Shown here one piece after another: positions 45,401 to 52,633 of a DNA stretch of 64,000 nt. This stretch comes from Paenibacillus_AR mesotrionivorans (GTDB lineage: Bacteria; Bacillota; Bacilli; Paenibacillales; NBRC-103111). Within the stretch, counting starts at the first letter, position 1, and the number at the start of each line of letters is the position of its first letter. The stretch is taken from contig NZ_JBJURJ010000004.1 in NCBI RefSeq assembly GCF_046098205.1, positions 62,001 to 126,000 on the forward strand, written 5' to 3'. Below the pieces are notes generated by a model, which was given only the letters and a program-made list of their open reading frames with translations, was not told where the DNA came from and did no database searches. Made by a program: the position numbers and the translations under genes.

Positions 45401-46735
45401 ACGGACCCCTGCTTGCGCTGCCGGCGTTCCCAGCGTCACACCGAACCAAGAGGAATTGTCGCTTTCTTCCCCGTTTACAGTCTGCGTCACATAGAACCAT
45501 AGGCTGTTGGGAGTTACGTTCGGGAAGGTATAGACTGCACCTGTTACGTTATTTGCCGTTGCCAGCATCGTCCCGTTGGTGAGATAAAGCTTCAACGTCG
45601 CACCGGAGGTGAAGCTGCTCACCGTAACACTCACTTCGCCTCCCGCTGCAGCAGGTGCTGCGGGTTTAGGCGGTGCCGGTGTGACAGAGCCTGAATGGGA
45701 GCTTACCACTCCATTGATGCTCAACTGAGCATAATAGGCGACATGTGGCGTCAGCCCGCCGAATCTCCATACGCCGTTTCCCTGGTCCGCAGGACTGTTG
45801 GAGATCAGGCTGCCGTTTGAGTCATACAGTGTCACTGTTGTGCCGGTTAGCACATTGCTGACATCCACATAATCTGTTCCCGCAGCAGCGGACGGGGTTC
45901 GCAGAGCGGCGCCGATCCAGGGGGAGTTCTCACTCTCGGCCCCGTTAACCGTCTGGGTTGCATAAAACCCTCTGCTGTCTGGGGTTACGTTCGTGAAGGT
46001 ATACTCAGGGTCTGTTACGCTGCTCGCCGTATCAACAGGCGTGCCGTCAGACAGATACAGCTTTAGCGTGGCGCCGGACGTGAAGCCGCTAACGGTGATG
46101 CTTTCTTCACTTCCCGCAGCTGCAGGAGCATGGGGAGCGGCCACAGTCGCGAAGACAGAAGGCTGGCTAACCACACCATTGATGTACTGTGATACATAGT
46201 AGGTGGAACCCTTGAGCAGCGGGATGAATCTCCAGACCCCGGAGCCTTGGGAAACCGGCGTATGGGACACATAACCGCCGTTCGAGTCATACAGCGTCAC
46301 TGTTGCCCCTGTAAGAATATTGCCGGCGTCTACATAACCAATCCCTACGGCGAGCGTAGGCTGGGGGAGGGTGACACCGAACCACGGCGAATTGGGACCT
46401 TCTTGACCGCCCACCGTCTGGGTGACATAAAACCACAAGCTATTAGGCGTCACTCCCGTAAATATGTACTCAGAGCCGGTCACATTCGCGGCTGTATCCA
46501 CCAGAGTACCGTCAGTCAGATACAGCTTCAGCGTGGCGCCCGGTGTGAAGCCGGTGACCGCAGCACTGACCTCGCCTCCCGTTGCAGTAGGGGCCGGCGG
46601 CTCAGCATGCGCCGTTCCGGCGACCGCCAGCAGCAGGAATACAGCCCAGATCCAGACAAATAAGCTTGTCCAGATGGTTTTTCGGGTTGCAGCCTGATTG
46701 CATAAAGACGTGCTTGAGTTTAGTGTAACATCCAT
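42416..46735 (-). CDS. SLH-domain surface protein 3 with five tandem repeats and fibronectin III domains
   Basis: 1439 residues. An N-terminal signal-anchor (IWTSLFVWIWAVFLLLAVAGTAHA) is followed by five tandem units of ~150 residues (residues ~50-790). Each contains VTGFTPGATLKLYLTDGTLV, WFYVTQTVNGEES and a second half with DSNGG..GVWRFGGL..YYAVQSINGV, i.e. two beta-sandwiches per unit. Two fibronectin III domains follow (VTLSWETVTGATYYNVYIS; GAPTNVTATAGDGMAVIRFTP). Then comes the same pre-SLH module as in the other two SLH proteins (NGKAESAGTVTKSEVNGQTV) and three SLH domains. No catalytic domain was recognised. Likely a surface adhesin or spacer protein. GGGAGGAG lies ~13 bases before the ATG. 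Confidence 0.88.
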   Translation of the reverse strand: MDVTLNSSTSLCNQAATRKTIWTSLFVWIWAVFLLLAVAGTAHAEPPAPTATGGEVSAAVTGFTPGATLKLYLTDGTLVDTAANVTGSEYIFTGVTPNSLWFYVTQTVGGQEGPNSPWFGVTLPQPTLAVGIGYVDAGNILTGATVTLYDSNGGYVSHTPVSQGSGVWRFIPLLKGSTYYVSQYINGVVSQPSVFATVAAPHAPAAAGSEESITVSGFTSGATLKLYLSDGTPVDTASSVTDPEYTFTNVTPDSRGFYATQTVNGAESENSPWIGAALRTPSAAAGTDYVDVSNVLTGTTVTLYDSNGSLISNSPADQGNGVWRFGGLTPHVAYYAQLSINGVVSSHSGSVTPAPPKPAAPAAAGGEVSVTVSSFTSGATLKLYLTNGTMLATANNVTGAVYTFPNVTPNSLWFYVTQTVNGEESDNSSWFGVTLGTPAAQAGVRYVDVSNVFAGAVVTLYDSDGGFISSSPDDQGSGVWRFSGLATRKAYYAIQSINGVYSPASSFATVQAVVPSAPAATGGEESLTVSSFTSGAALKLYLTTSTLLATADSVTDATYTFRNVTPDSRGFYVTQTVDGEESDNSPWFGVSLRTPVISAGTDYVDAGNLFPGAAVILYDSGGSIISDTPADQGNGIWRFGGLLPRTTYYAVQSINGVWSQPTAFATVQPVIPGPPVAAGGEESIAVSGFIPGAELKLYVTDGTLVAAAPNVTDATYTFWNITPNSLWFYVTQTVNGEEGDNSSWVGVTLRTPVLTAGEGYADASHVLVGAALTLYGMDNQALSGSPSDQGNGVWRFSGLAAGHTYYVIQSINGVSSLNSAFATIPTAPAPAGFTVIPSDQQVTLSWETVTGATYYNVYISTIAGQFDNATVVSVTDTTYTLQNLTNGTTYYFMVKAKDGAGFGLASAELQATPATVPGAPTNVTATAGDGMAVIRFTPPSDNGGRDIAGYEVISSPGPITVTGTSSPITVTGLTNGTSYIFTVRAVNAMGSSTATESNSVVPASPSNDDDSSSSTPTGGESGPSPGNGFEVLVNGKAESAGTVTKSEVNGQTVLTVTVDTQKIAAKLEAEGKNAVITIPVTAEADRIASVLPGALFQQMQKQQAVVVIDTPAGSYTLPSGQILTASVAQQLGTGVQAEDIKVRIEIAKAASATVKTAETAAQQGGFRLAAPLMEFNVTAVYNDRTVAIESFSAYVERTIALPAGTDSNNITTGVVIEADGSTRHVPTKITSRNGTYYAQINSLTNSSYTVVWHPLEFTDVNGHWAKTDVNDMGSRMVIHGISEDLFAPDQDITRAEFAAVVVRALGLKPGAGTGRFIDVQDSDWYAPVVKTAAGYGLIGGYEDGTFRPNAKITREEAMVLVARAMKLTGLSAGGSPPVLAEYSDAAKLADWAKEAAAASISTGLVSGRSQAELAPQEMITRAETAVIIRRLLKESDLIS
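44270..46600 (-). repeat. Five coding repeats in SLH protein 3
   Basis: Units of about 450 bases recur through this stretch. For example, the phrase encoding WRFSGL..YY and SINGV occurs in every unit, and ...SLWFYVTQTV or ...SRGFYVTQTV alternates. DNA identity is high between units, enough for recombination. Confidence 0.8.
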
Positions 46736-47012
46736 CTTTCCATGCTCCTCCCGATAAATGATGGTTAATGCAGCGTTGTCGAAATATGAAGTAAAAAGTG
46801 CCTATGTTCACCATTAGTCTAGCAGAATTCAACTATATTTGCGCGAAAAAGTTCGATTTTTTGACACAAGTAATATACAATTTATTTTCCCGTCCGTACT
46901 GTGCATCGCGCTTCAATAACATCATGGCATGCCCAAAAATGCAAAAGAAGCATGGTGAACCATGCTCCGCAAAGAATCGGGTTCAAAGGCAAGCTGAAGA
47001 TGTTCTTTGTCT
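46736..47012. other. Intergenic region upstream of SLH protein 3
   Basis: AT-rich around 46830-46900, which suits a minus-strand promoter for SLH protein 3. No RNA gene or ORF is supported. Confidence 0.4.
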
Positions 47013-47276
47013 TCATCTGACCAGAAGGCCCAAAATCATCATAACCAGACCAAAGATAGCGGCGCCGCGTTTGATGCTGCGGTTGGAATTGGGGCGCATA
47101 AACAGGGTAATGAGGAACCCCAAGGGCAGGACAAGGCCGTTTAAATGGAAGGTAAAGCTTCCGAGAAAGTAATATCCCAACAGCTTGAGGACCAGGAAAT
47201 CCTCATCCCGTTCCCGGCTTTTGTGGAGCAGAAGAACTCCCGCAATCAGGATGAACAGCCAGAACATAAAATACAT
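47013..47276 (-). CDS. Small membrane protein
   Basis: 87 residues from the ATG at 47276 (minus strand), with GGGAGGTG 6 bases upstream; the longer open frame to 47390 has no start support. Three hydrophobic segments: MYFMFWLFILIAGVLLL, LLGYYFLGSFTFHLNGLVLPLGFLITLF, and AAIFGLVMMILGLLVR. The motif FMRPNSNRSIKRG lies between the last two. I do not recognise a family. It is divergent from the Rrf2 regulator, whose promoter begins ~100 bases away, but a functional link is not shown. Confidence 0.65.
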   Translation of the reverse strand: MYFMFWLFILIAGVLLLHKSRERDEDFLVLKLLGYYFLGSFTFHLNGLVLPLGFLITLFMRPNSNRSIKRGAAIFGLVMMILGLLVR

Positions 47277-47377
47277 GATACACCTCCCGTATCCAGAAAA
47301 TAGGACTTTACATAGTTTACGGAAACCGGCTTGGCCAGGTTTCTTTTTTGGGGGAAGAGGCCATAAACCGCTTGAGC

Positions 47378-47406
47378 TTGACACTCCCAATCATCGAGGT
47401 TATTAT
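47378..47406 (+). promoter_or_regulatory. Sigma-A promoter of the Rrf2 gene
   Basis: TTGACA (47378-47383), a 17-base spacer and TATTAT (47401-47406). Transcription would begin about 47412, so ATG 47413 is unlikely to be the start of the gene and ATG 47446 is preferred. Confidence 0.8.
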
Positions 47407-47445
47407 AGACACATGAAGTCCGTGATTGAAGGCGGTGAATCATCA

Positions 47446-47853
47446 ATGAAGTTCTCTAAGGCAACGGACTATGCGCTGCATATTATGCTGTTTCTTGGCA
47501 ATGCGGCCCGGGAGGGCAAGCATATCGGAGTCCAGCAGTTGGCTGAGCACCAGGGGGTTTCGCCCACGTACTTGTCCAAAATCCTGACCAAGCTGGTCAA
47601 GGCAGGCATGGTTGAATCCGCCTCCGGCGCTAACGGCGGGTACAGGCTGAAGCGCAATTGGGAGAATATTTCGTTCCTGGACATTATCCATGCTATCGAA
47701 GGTACGGCCTCCCTGTTCGATTGCGGCCTTAATCATGGTCCGGAATGCCTTGTACAGAGGGTAATGGTAGCTGCGGAGGAGGAAATGGAGGCTTATCTGC
47801 GCAGCCAAAAGATATCCGAGCTGATCAAAACCGCTTCTTTCTCAATTTCCTGA
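47446..47853 (+). CDS. Rrf2 family transcriptional regulator
   Basis: 135 residues from ATG 47446. The N-terminal winged helix reads MKFSKATDYALHIMLFLGN, GVQQLAEHQGVSPTYLSKILTKLVKAGMVES, and GANGGYRL, typical of Rrf2. The only two cysteines lie close together in FDCGLNHGPEC, where other Rrf2 proteins bind Fe-S or sense redox change; two rather than three Cys argues against an NsrR/IscR-type cluster and for a thiol switch. It is followed 79 bases later by a MATE exporter, so it probably represses that gene in response to an electrophile, oxidant or drug. Confidence 0.88.
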   Translation: MKFSKATDYALHIMLFLGNAAREGKHIGVQQLAEHQGVSPTYLSKILTKLVKAGMVESASGANGGYRLKRNWENISFLDIIHAIEGTASLFDCGLNHGPECLVQRVMVAAEEEMEAYLRSQKISELIKTASFSIS

Positions 47854-47870
47854 TGAAGAAGCGTTATTTT

Positions 47871-47899
47871 TTGGACTAATCGTAGACATTATGTATCCA
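47871..47899 (+). promoter_or_regulatory. Candidate promoter/operator of the MATE gene
   Basis: TTGGAC (47871-47876), 17 bases, TATCCA (47894-47899). The spacer has TAGACATTATG, similar to TAGACACATG at the Rrf2 start point (47407), so both may carry the Rrf2 binding site. Confidence 0.4.
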
Positions 47900-47932
47900 T
47901 GAAATCTGTATAAAAGGAGTACCATACGAGAG

Positions 47933-49303
47933 ATGAATAAAGCGGATGATCTTGGAGCCTGGCCCATCAACAAGTTAATTCTGTATTACGCTGTCCCCAG
48001 CATCATCAGCTTGGTCATTTCGTCCATGTATACCATTGTGAACCGGATTTTTATCGGCCATATACCGGGGGTAGGGGCGCTTGCTCTGACAGCCATCGGT
48101 TTGACCGCTCCGGTCACGACCTTCTTGTTCTCCATCGCCGCATGGATAGCGGTGGGCGCCAGCTCCAGCATTTCCATCCGTCTGGGACAGGGGAAAAAGG
48201 CGGAGGCGGAGGCTTTGGCCGGGCATGCTCTCCTATTATCCGTTCTGGTGGGAATTGTGCTGAGCCTGATGTATACGCTGTTCCAGGATCCGCTTTTCCG
48301 GTGGCTGGGCATCCGTGGGGAAGGTTTGTCCTATGCCAAGGATTATATGGACATTCTCATGTGGGGAGCTGTTTTTCAGCTGCAAAGCTTTATATTTCCC
48401 AATTTGATCCGCGCCAGTGGAAATCCCCGCTTCTCTGCGGTGATTACGGCAGCGGGGTGTCTGTTGAATATCGGACTGGATGTGTTGTTCATTAATCTGC
48501 TACAGTTCGGGATCAAAGGTGCGGCTATGGCAACAGTTCTGTCGCAGCTGGTGATGGCAGGAGCAGGAGCTTTCTATTTTGCCAAAGGGAAATCGGTGCT
48601 TCTGTTAGCCCGCCGTCACTTTGCCTTAACGCTTCCGGTTTTGAAGCCGATGCTCCTGATCGGGATGGTGCCGTTTATGAACCAAATGTCCATCAGTATT
48701 TCGCAGGCGGTGAGCAATTATTCATTAGCCCGTTATGGAGGTGAGGCCTACATCGCATCAATGGCCGCTATTACTTCAGTGATCTACATGGCCATGATGA
48801 TTGTGAACGGATTCTCCCAGGCAACTCAGACCATTGCCGGCTTCAATTATTCCAGAGGCAATCAAACCAGGGCGTTCCAAACTCTGGTGCTGTCCGTGGT
48901 GTATAGCAGTGCCGCCATGCTGATTGGTTTTGGATTTCTGCAAGGGTTCCCCGGCTTTTGGGCCAAGCTGTTCAGCCCCGACCCGCAATTGATTGAAGTG
49001 GCGGCGGAGGGCTTGCGGCTTTACTCCTTCGTTGTGTTCTTGGCGCCTCTCTTCTTGATCGGGAGCGGGTTTCTGATGGTGACGGGCAAGCCCAAAACAG
49101 CCCTTGTGCTGGTGATTTCCAAGCAGTGCCTGATCTTAATGCCGCTCACGCTTTTGCTGCCGCCCCTGATGGGTACCAGAGGGCTGTGGCTGGCCCAGCC
49201 ATTGACGGAGCTGATAATCGGCATGGCGGTGGCCGTTATTTTGCTGAAACTGTATAAGCCGTTGCGGAAGATGGAGTCCCGGAAGGAATCTATTCCATTA
49301 TAA
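47933..49303 (+). CDS. MATE family efflux transporter
   Basis: 456 residues with twelve hydrophobic segments. The N-terminus LGAWPINKLILYYAVPSIISLVISSMYTIVNRIFIGHIPG and the repeat half LIGMVPFMNQMSISISQAVSNYSLARYGG match the DinF/MepA branch of MATE. It exports drugs or cationic compounds using a Na+ or H+ gradient across the cytoplasmic membrane. It follows an Rrf2 regulator and precedes a methyltransferase by 17 bases, so MATE and methyltransferase are probably one transcript. Its substrate is not known. Confidence 0.93.
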   Translation: MNKADDLGAWPINKLILYYAVPSIISLVISSMYTIVNRIFIGHIPGVGALALTAIGLTAPVTTFLFSIAAWIAVGASSSISIRLGQGKKAEAEALAGHALLLSVLVGIVLSLMYTLFQDPLFRWLGIRGEGLSYAKDYMDILMWGAVFQLQSFIFPNLIRASGNPRFSAVITAAGCLLNIGLDVLFINLLQFGIKGAAMATVLSQLVMAGAGAFYFAKGKSVLLLARRHFALTLPVLKPMLLIGMVPFMNQMSISISQAVSNYSLARYGGEAYIASMAAITSVIYMAMMIVNGFSQATQTIAGFNYSRGNQTRAFQTLVLSVVYSSAAMLIGFGFLQGFPGFWAKLFSPDPQLIEVAAEGLRLYSFVVFLAPLFLIGSGFLMVTGKPKTALVLVISKQCLILMPLTLLLPPLMGTRGLWLAQPLTELIIGMAVAVILLKLYKPLRKMESRKESIPL

Positions 49304-49320
49304 ATAAGGAGTTGGGATAC

Positions 49321-50220
49321 ATGAAGGAGCTTATGGATACATCCGTGTGGGAAAGAGCGTGGAAAGAGGACCCGTTCACTGCGGTGAATAGAATGAGGAA
49401 GGCGGGAATCGACCCTGTGCATGCCTTCGACAAAAAGGCGGAGTCCTTCAACAAGGAGGTTTTTAGCGAGGAGGGCAGGCGCAGGGCCAGACGGATCATT
49501 TCTTGGCTGGAGGATCAGGGTGTGGTGCTGAACGGGGCCGCCATACTGGATATAGGGGCAGCCTCCGGCGGGTTTACGGTCCCATTCGCCCAGGAGGGAG
49601 CCCAAGTAACAGCATTGGAGCCTTCGACGCCTCTTGTCCGGCTGTTGGAGGAAAACGTGGCGGAGCTTGCAGCTGACGGTAAGGTCGGCATTGTCGCCGA
49701 GCCCTTCGAGGACATTGACCTTGCCGCCAAGGGCTGGGAGAAGGCGTTTGACCTTGTGTTTGTGTCCATGTGCCCGGTGCTGACCGATTGGGAGGCCGTG
49801 GAACGGGTGCTTCGCTGCGCCAGACAATTTTGTTATATGAGCACGATGGTGGGATCCCCCGAACACAGTCTATTGGATGAGCTGTGGCCTTTGGTTACCG
49901 ACCGGCCAGGCAAACCCGGCAATATGGAGATGGCTTACCTGACCCAATTGCTGCTGTTGAAGGGATATGCCTTCCAGTCGCTGGTAACCCGCGAAATCAA
50001 AACCACGGTGCTGACCCATTCGGCTGCCTTCGATGAAGCCATCTCCATGCTGAAGGTGTCCGGTATTGAGGCAGATGAGCGGGTGCGTCATATTGTAGCC
50101 GAGCATCTGGCCCGGAAATATCCGGGCGAGGAAGTGACCATCCGGCAAGGAGGCCGCTTCGGCAAGGTGCTGGTCCGGCTGCAAAGCCAGCATATGTACA
50201 GCAGGGGTGAAGGGCAGTAA
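49321..50220 (+). CDS. SAM-dependent methyltransferase
   Basis: 299 residues from ATG 49321 with AAGGAG upstream; TTG 49312 also in frame. Class I fold with motif I AILDIGAASGGFTVPFA, VTALEPSTPLVRLLEE, the FEDIDL acidic turn, and the motif FDLVFVSMCPVLTDWEAVERVLR. It is placed directly after the MATE transporter, so it may modify the toxic compound the pump exports, or be unrelated detoxification. It is cytoplasmic and has no N-terminal signal. The methyl acceptor cannot be told. Confidence 0.87.
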   Translation: MKELMDTSVWERAWKEDPFTAVNRMRKAGIDPVHAFDKKAESFNKEVFSEEGRRRARRIISWLEDQGVVLNGAAILDIGAASGGFTVPFAQEGAQVTALEPSTPLVRLLEENVAELAADGKVGIVAEPFEDIDLAAKGWEKAFDLVFVSMCPVLTDWEAVERVLRCARQFCYMSTMVGSPEHSLLDELWPLVTDRPGKPGNMEMAYLTQLLLLKGYAFQSLVTREIKTTVLTHSAAFDEAISMLKVSGIEADERVRHIVAEHLARKYPGEEVTIRQGGRFGKVLVRLQSQHMYSRGEGQ

Positions 50221-50333
50221 GGAGAAAATGGGATACGTAAAGCGAAATAATGCAGCATGGGGCGAAAAAGCGGTGTAAGACACCCTCCAGCAGGTTTTCT
50301 CGACACGCCCTTAACGGTTATATGAAGGTACGG

Positions 50334-50364
50334 CGGCTCCGGGGATGTGAGGAGCCGTTTTTTT
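50334..50364 (+). terminator. Rho-independent terminator
   Basis: CGGCTCC (50334-50340) and GGAGCCG (50351-50357), followed by T7. It ends the MATE-methyltransferase transcript. Confidence 0.88.
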
Positions 50365-50423
50365 GTGCAGGAATTTCCATAATCATGGTAAAATGTGAGG
50401 GAGATGGTGGAAGGGGGACGCAG

Positions 50424-50882
50424 ATGAATCAGGTTACGCATGCTGTCCGGAATCCGAGAGGGATCCAATTGATCATAGCGATGGCGATACTGAGCTTAAA
50501 TTTTTGGATCATGGTACGCCGTTTGGATGAGAAATCCGGAACCACGGATTATATTGTCACGTGGGGAACATTTTTCATTGTTGCAGCTGTCCTGCTTGTG
50601 ACTGTGTACCGGGCTCTGCAGAAGCCCGTCGAGCTGCAGCTGGAGAAGGGAAGGGTCTTGCTGAGAGGGCACACCCTTCCGGCAGAGGACATCCGGGTCA
50701 TTATGATAAACGGCTATTTTTCACCGTTGATCGGCATTAAACCTTATGGAAAACGGATAGTGCCCGTGCCCTTCTGCTTCCGCTTTGCCCGGGACCAGGA
50801 CCAGGGTCAGGACGATCTTATCAAGTGGGCCAGGGATAACGGAGTGAAACTGGTATATAAACGGTTTATCCGATGGTTGTAG
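50424..50882 (+). CDS. Membrane protein with PH-like domain, function unknown
   Basis: 152 residues from ATG 50424, with GGGGGA upstream; the longer open frame overlaps the terminator and is rejected. Two membrane segments (GIQLIIAMAILSLNFWIMV and YIVTWGTFFIVAAVLLVTVY) precede a ~75-residue soluble part (VELQLEKGRVLLRGHTLPAEDIRVIMINGYFSPLIGIKP) that looks like a small bacterial PH fold. The C-terminus is basic (VKLVYKRFIRWL). I do not recognise a named family. It stands alone between two terminated units. Confidence 0.65.
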   Translation: MNQVTHAVRNPRGIQLIIAMAILSLNFWIMVRRLDEKSGTTDYIVTWGTFFIVAAVLLVTVYRALQKPVELQLEKGRVLLRGHTLPAEDIRVIMINGYFSPLIGIKPYGKRIVPVPFCFRFARDQDQGQDDLIKWARDNGVKLVYKRFIRWL

Positions 50883-50953
50883 GTGTTATGGAAATGGGTT
50901 AAAAAGGAATATCAACATATAAAAACAGAAATTAATAACTGGAGGTGGATGCG

Positions 50954-51961
50954 GTGAGATTGCTGATTTTGGGAGGCACTGTGTTTTTGGGGTATGCCCT
51001 TGCCGAGGAGGCGGTGGCGCGCGGGCATGAAGTGACGATTTTCTCCCGGGGGAAATCGGCCTCGGGATTGTTATCCAATGTGAAGCACCTGATCGGGGAC
51101 CGGGACGGAGGGCTGCAGGCGCTGGAGCAGGGCACATGGGATGCGGTCATCGACACCTCCGGTTATGTGCCCCGGCTTGTGAAGGCCAGCGCTGAGCTCT
51201 TGGAGGGGCGGGTGGGACAGTATACCTTTATCTCCTCCGTATCCGTCTACCGGGATCTGAGCCGGCCCGGCGCCGTCGAGGAGGACGTGGTGCTGGAGCT
51301 GGAGGACGAGGAGAGCGAGGACGTGGCGGCCCATTACGGCGCCTTGAAGGCGCGCTGCGAGGCGGTGCTTGCCGAGCAGCTGCCCGGGCGGGTGCTGGTC
51401 ATCCGCCCCGGTCTGATCGTCGGTCCGCGGGACCCCACGGACCGCTTCACGTATTGGCCGTCGCGGATCGCCCGCGGCGGGGATGTGCTGGCACCGGGGC
51501 CAACGGCCGCGCCGGTGCAGATCATTGACGTGCGCGACCTCGCGTCATGGATTCTATCCATGACGGAGGCCCGGCGCACGGGGGTGTTCAACGCGGCCGG
51601 GGAGCCGGGCCGCGTTACGATGCAGGCGCTGCTGGAGCGAAGCTGCAGCGCCCTGAACCCGTCCGCCCGGCTGGTGTGGGCGGATGGGGATTTTCTCGCC
51701 GGGCAGGGCGCCGGCGCGTGGGTGGAGCTGCCGCTGTGGCTGCCGGCCAGCGGCGAAACCGCAGCCTTCACCGGCCTGGTGCAGGTGAAGGTGGACAAAG
51801 CCCTGGATGCGGGCCTGTCCTTCCGCCCGCTGGAGGAGACCATCCGCGACACGGCGGAGTGGGACGCCGGCCGCCCCGCGGATATCCCGCGCAAGGCGGG
51901 CTTGGCTCCGGAACGGGAAGCGGAGCTGCTGGCGGCGTGGCAGAGAAGGCAAAGTATGTAA
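50954..51961 (+). CDS. NAD-dependent epimerase/dehydratase family protein
   Basis: 335 residues from GTG 50954 with GGAGGTGG 5 bases upstream. The Rossmann start reads LLILGGTVFLGYALAEEA (GGTxFLG type), the family that includes plant CSP41-like proteins. The catalytic Tyr/Lys pair of extended SDRs is present as HYGALKARCE (YxxxK). GRVLVIRPGLIVGPRDPTDRFTYWP and VQIIDVRDLASWIL are typical downstream motifs. The base composition here is more GC-rich than in the neighbours. The substrate, probably a nucleotide sugar or other small metabolite, is unknown. Monocistronic. Confidence 0.88.
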   Translation: MRLLILGGTVFLGYALAEEAVARGHEVTIFSRGKSASGLLSNVKHLIGDRDGGLQALEQGTWDAVIDTSGYVPRLVKASAELLEGRVGQYTFISSVSVYRDLSRPGAVEEDVVLELEDEESEDVAAHYGALKARCEAVLAEQLPGRVLVIRPGLIVGPRDPTDRFTYWPSRIARGGDVLAPGPTAAPVQIIDVRDLASWILSMTEARRTGVFNAAGEPGRVTMQALLERSCSALNPSARLVWADGDFLAGQGAGAWVELPLWLPASGETAAFTGLVQVKVDKALDAGLSFRPLEETIRDTAEWDAGRPADIPRKAGLAPEREAELLAAWQRRQSM

Positions 51962-51983
51962 AGCTAAGGCTAGGGCGTGACTG

Positions 51984-52018
51984 AAAACTCCGAGGGGAGC
52001 AGATTAGCCTGAGTTTTT
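51984..52018 (+). terminator. Probable terminator after epimerase gene
   Basis: AAAACTC (51984-51990) pairs with GAGTTTT (52011-52017), with a T-run within the 3' arm. A second small palindrome, GTACC/GGTAC, lies near 52050. Confidence 0.55.
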
Positions 52019-52130
52019 GTTCCAGGCAAGGTGCTTTTTGAAGGCGTACCGGGGGTACGTCAAGCAAAAGTAAAGCAGGATGTGGTAACCTTCGAACCGG
52101 ACGCCGACCGCCGCTGCGCCAACAATAACG

Positions 52131-52313
52131 TAACGGAACTATCCGACCCTTAGAGACGAAATTCCGCCATCTGGGCGGGGTAACGGAACTCAGCGGCCGT
52201 TAGCGGCGGAATTCTTACGATTTCGCCGCTTCTTAGCCTGCTAAGGGCGTCTCAGTTCCGTTAGCTTCGGCAAACCACTGTTTTAAGCTTGTAAGAGTTA
52301 CTCCGTTCCGTTA
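52131..52313. repeat. Structured intergenic repeat (TAACGGAACT family), copy 1
   Basis: TAACGGAACT at 52131 and 52181; AGTTCCGTTA at 52254 and a GTTCCGTTA arm near 52304. Offsets are 0, +50, +123 and +173, identical to the copies at 58605 and 58836. ACCCTTAG after arm 1 pairs with CTAAGGGC before arm 3. No ORF. Confidence 0.85.
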
Positions 52314-52633
52314 GCCCATCGTCCCCTCCGCCTTAGCCATTCTTTAGCGTAGCCGTCCCCGTCCATCCGTCATTGCATTGCGCGCCAACGATCCCCAGTG
52401 TATTTGCGCAGGAACGGGGGAAGTCGGCAGCACGAGGACGGCAGAGTGCGATGGGCTGGGGAAGAGCGGTGTGACGTGCGTTGGGCGATACGAGGGCGGC
52501 CAGTCCATACCCTCCCGGACAACCCCTGGAGCCGGCTTTCGGGAGGACGAATTTTTTTGTCCGGCTTTTCCGCAGCCGCTTCACGAAAATGGTATAATAA
52601 GGCATACGAAAACCGGGGAGTGTCCAGTCTTCT

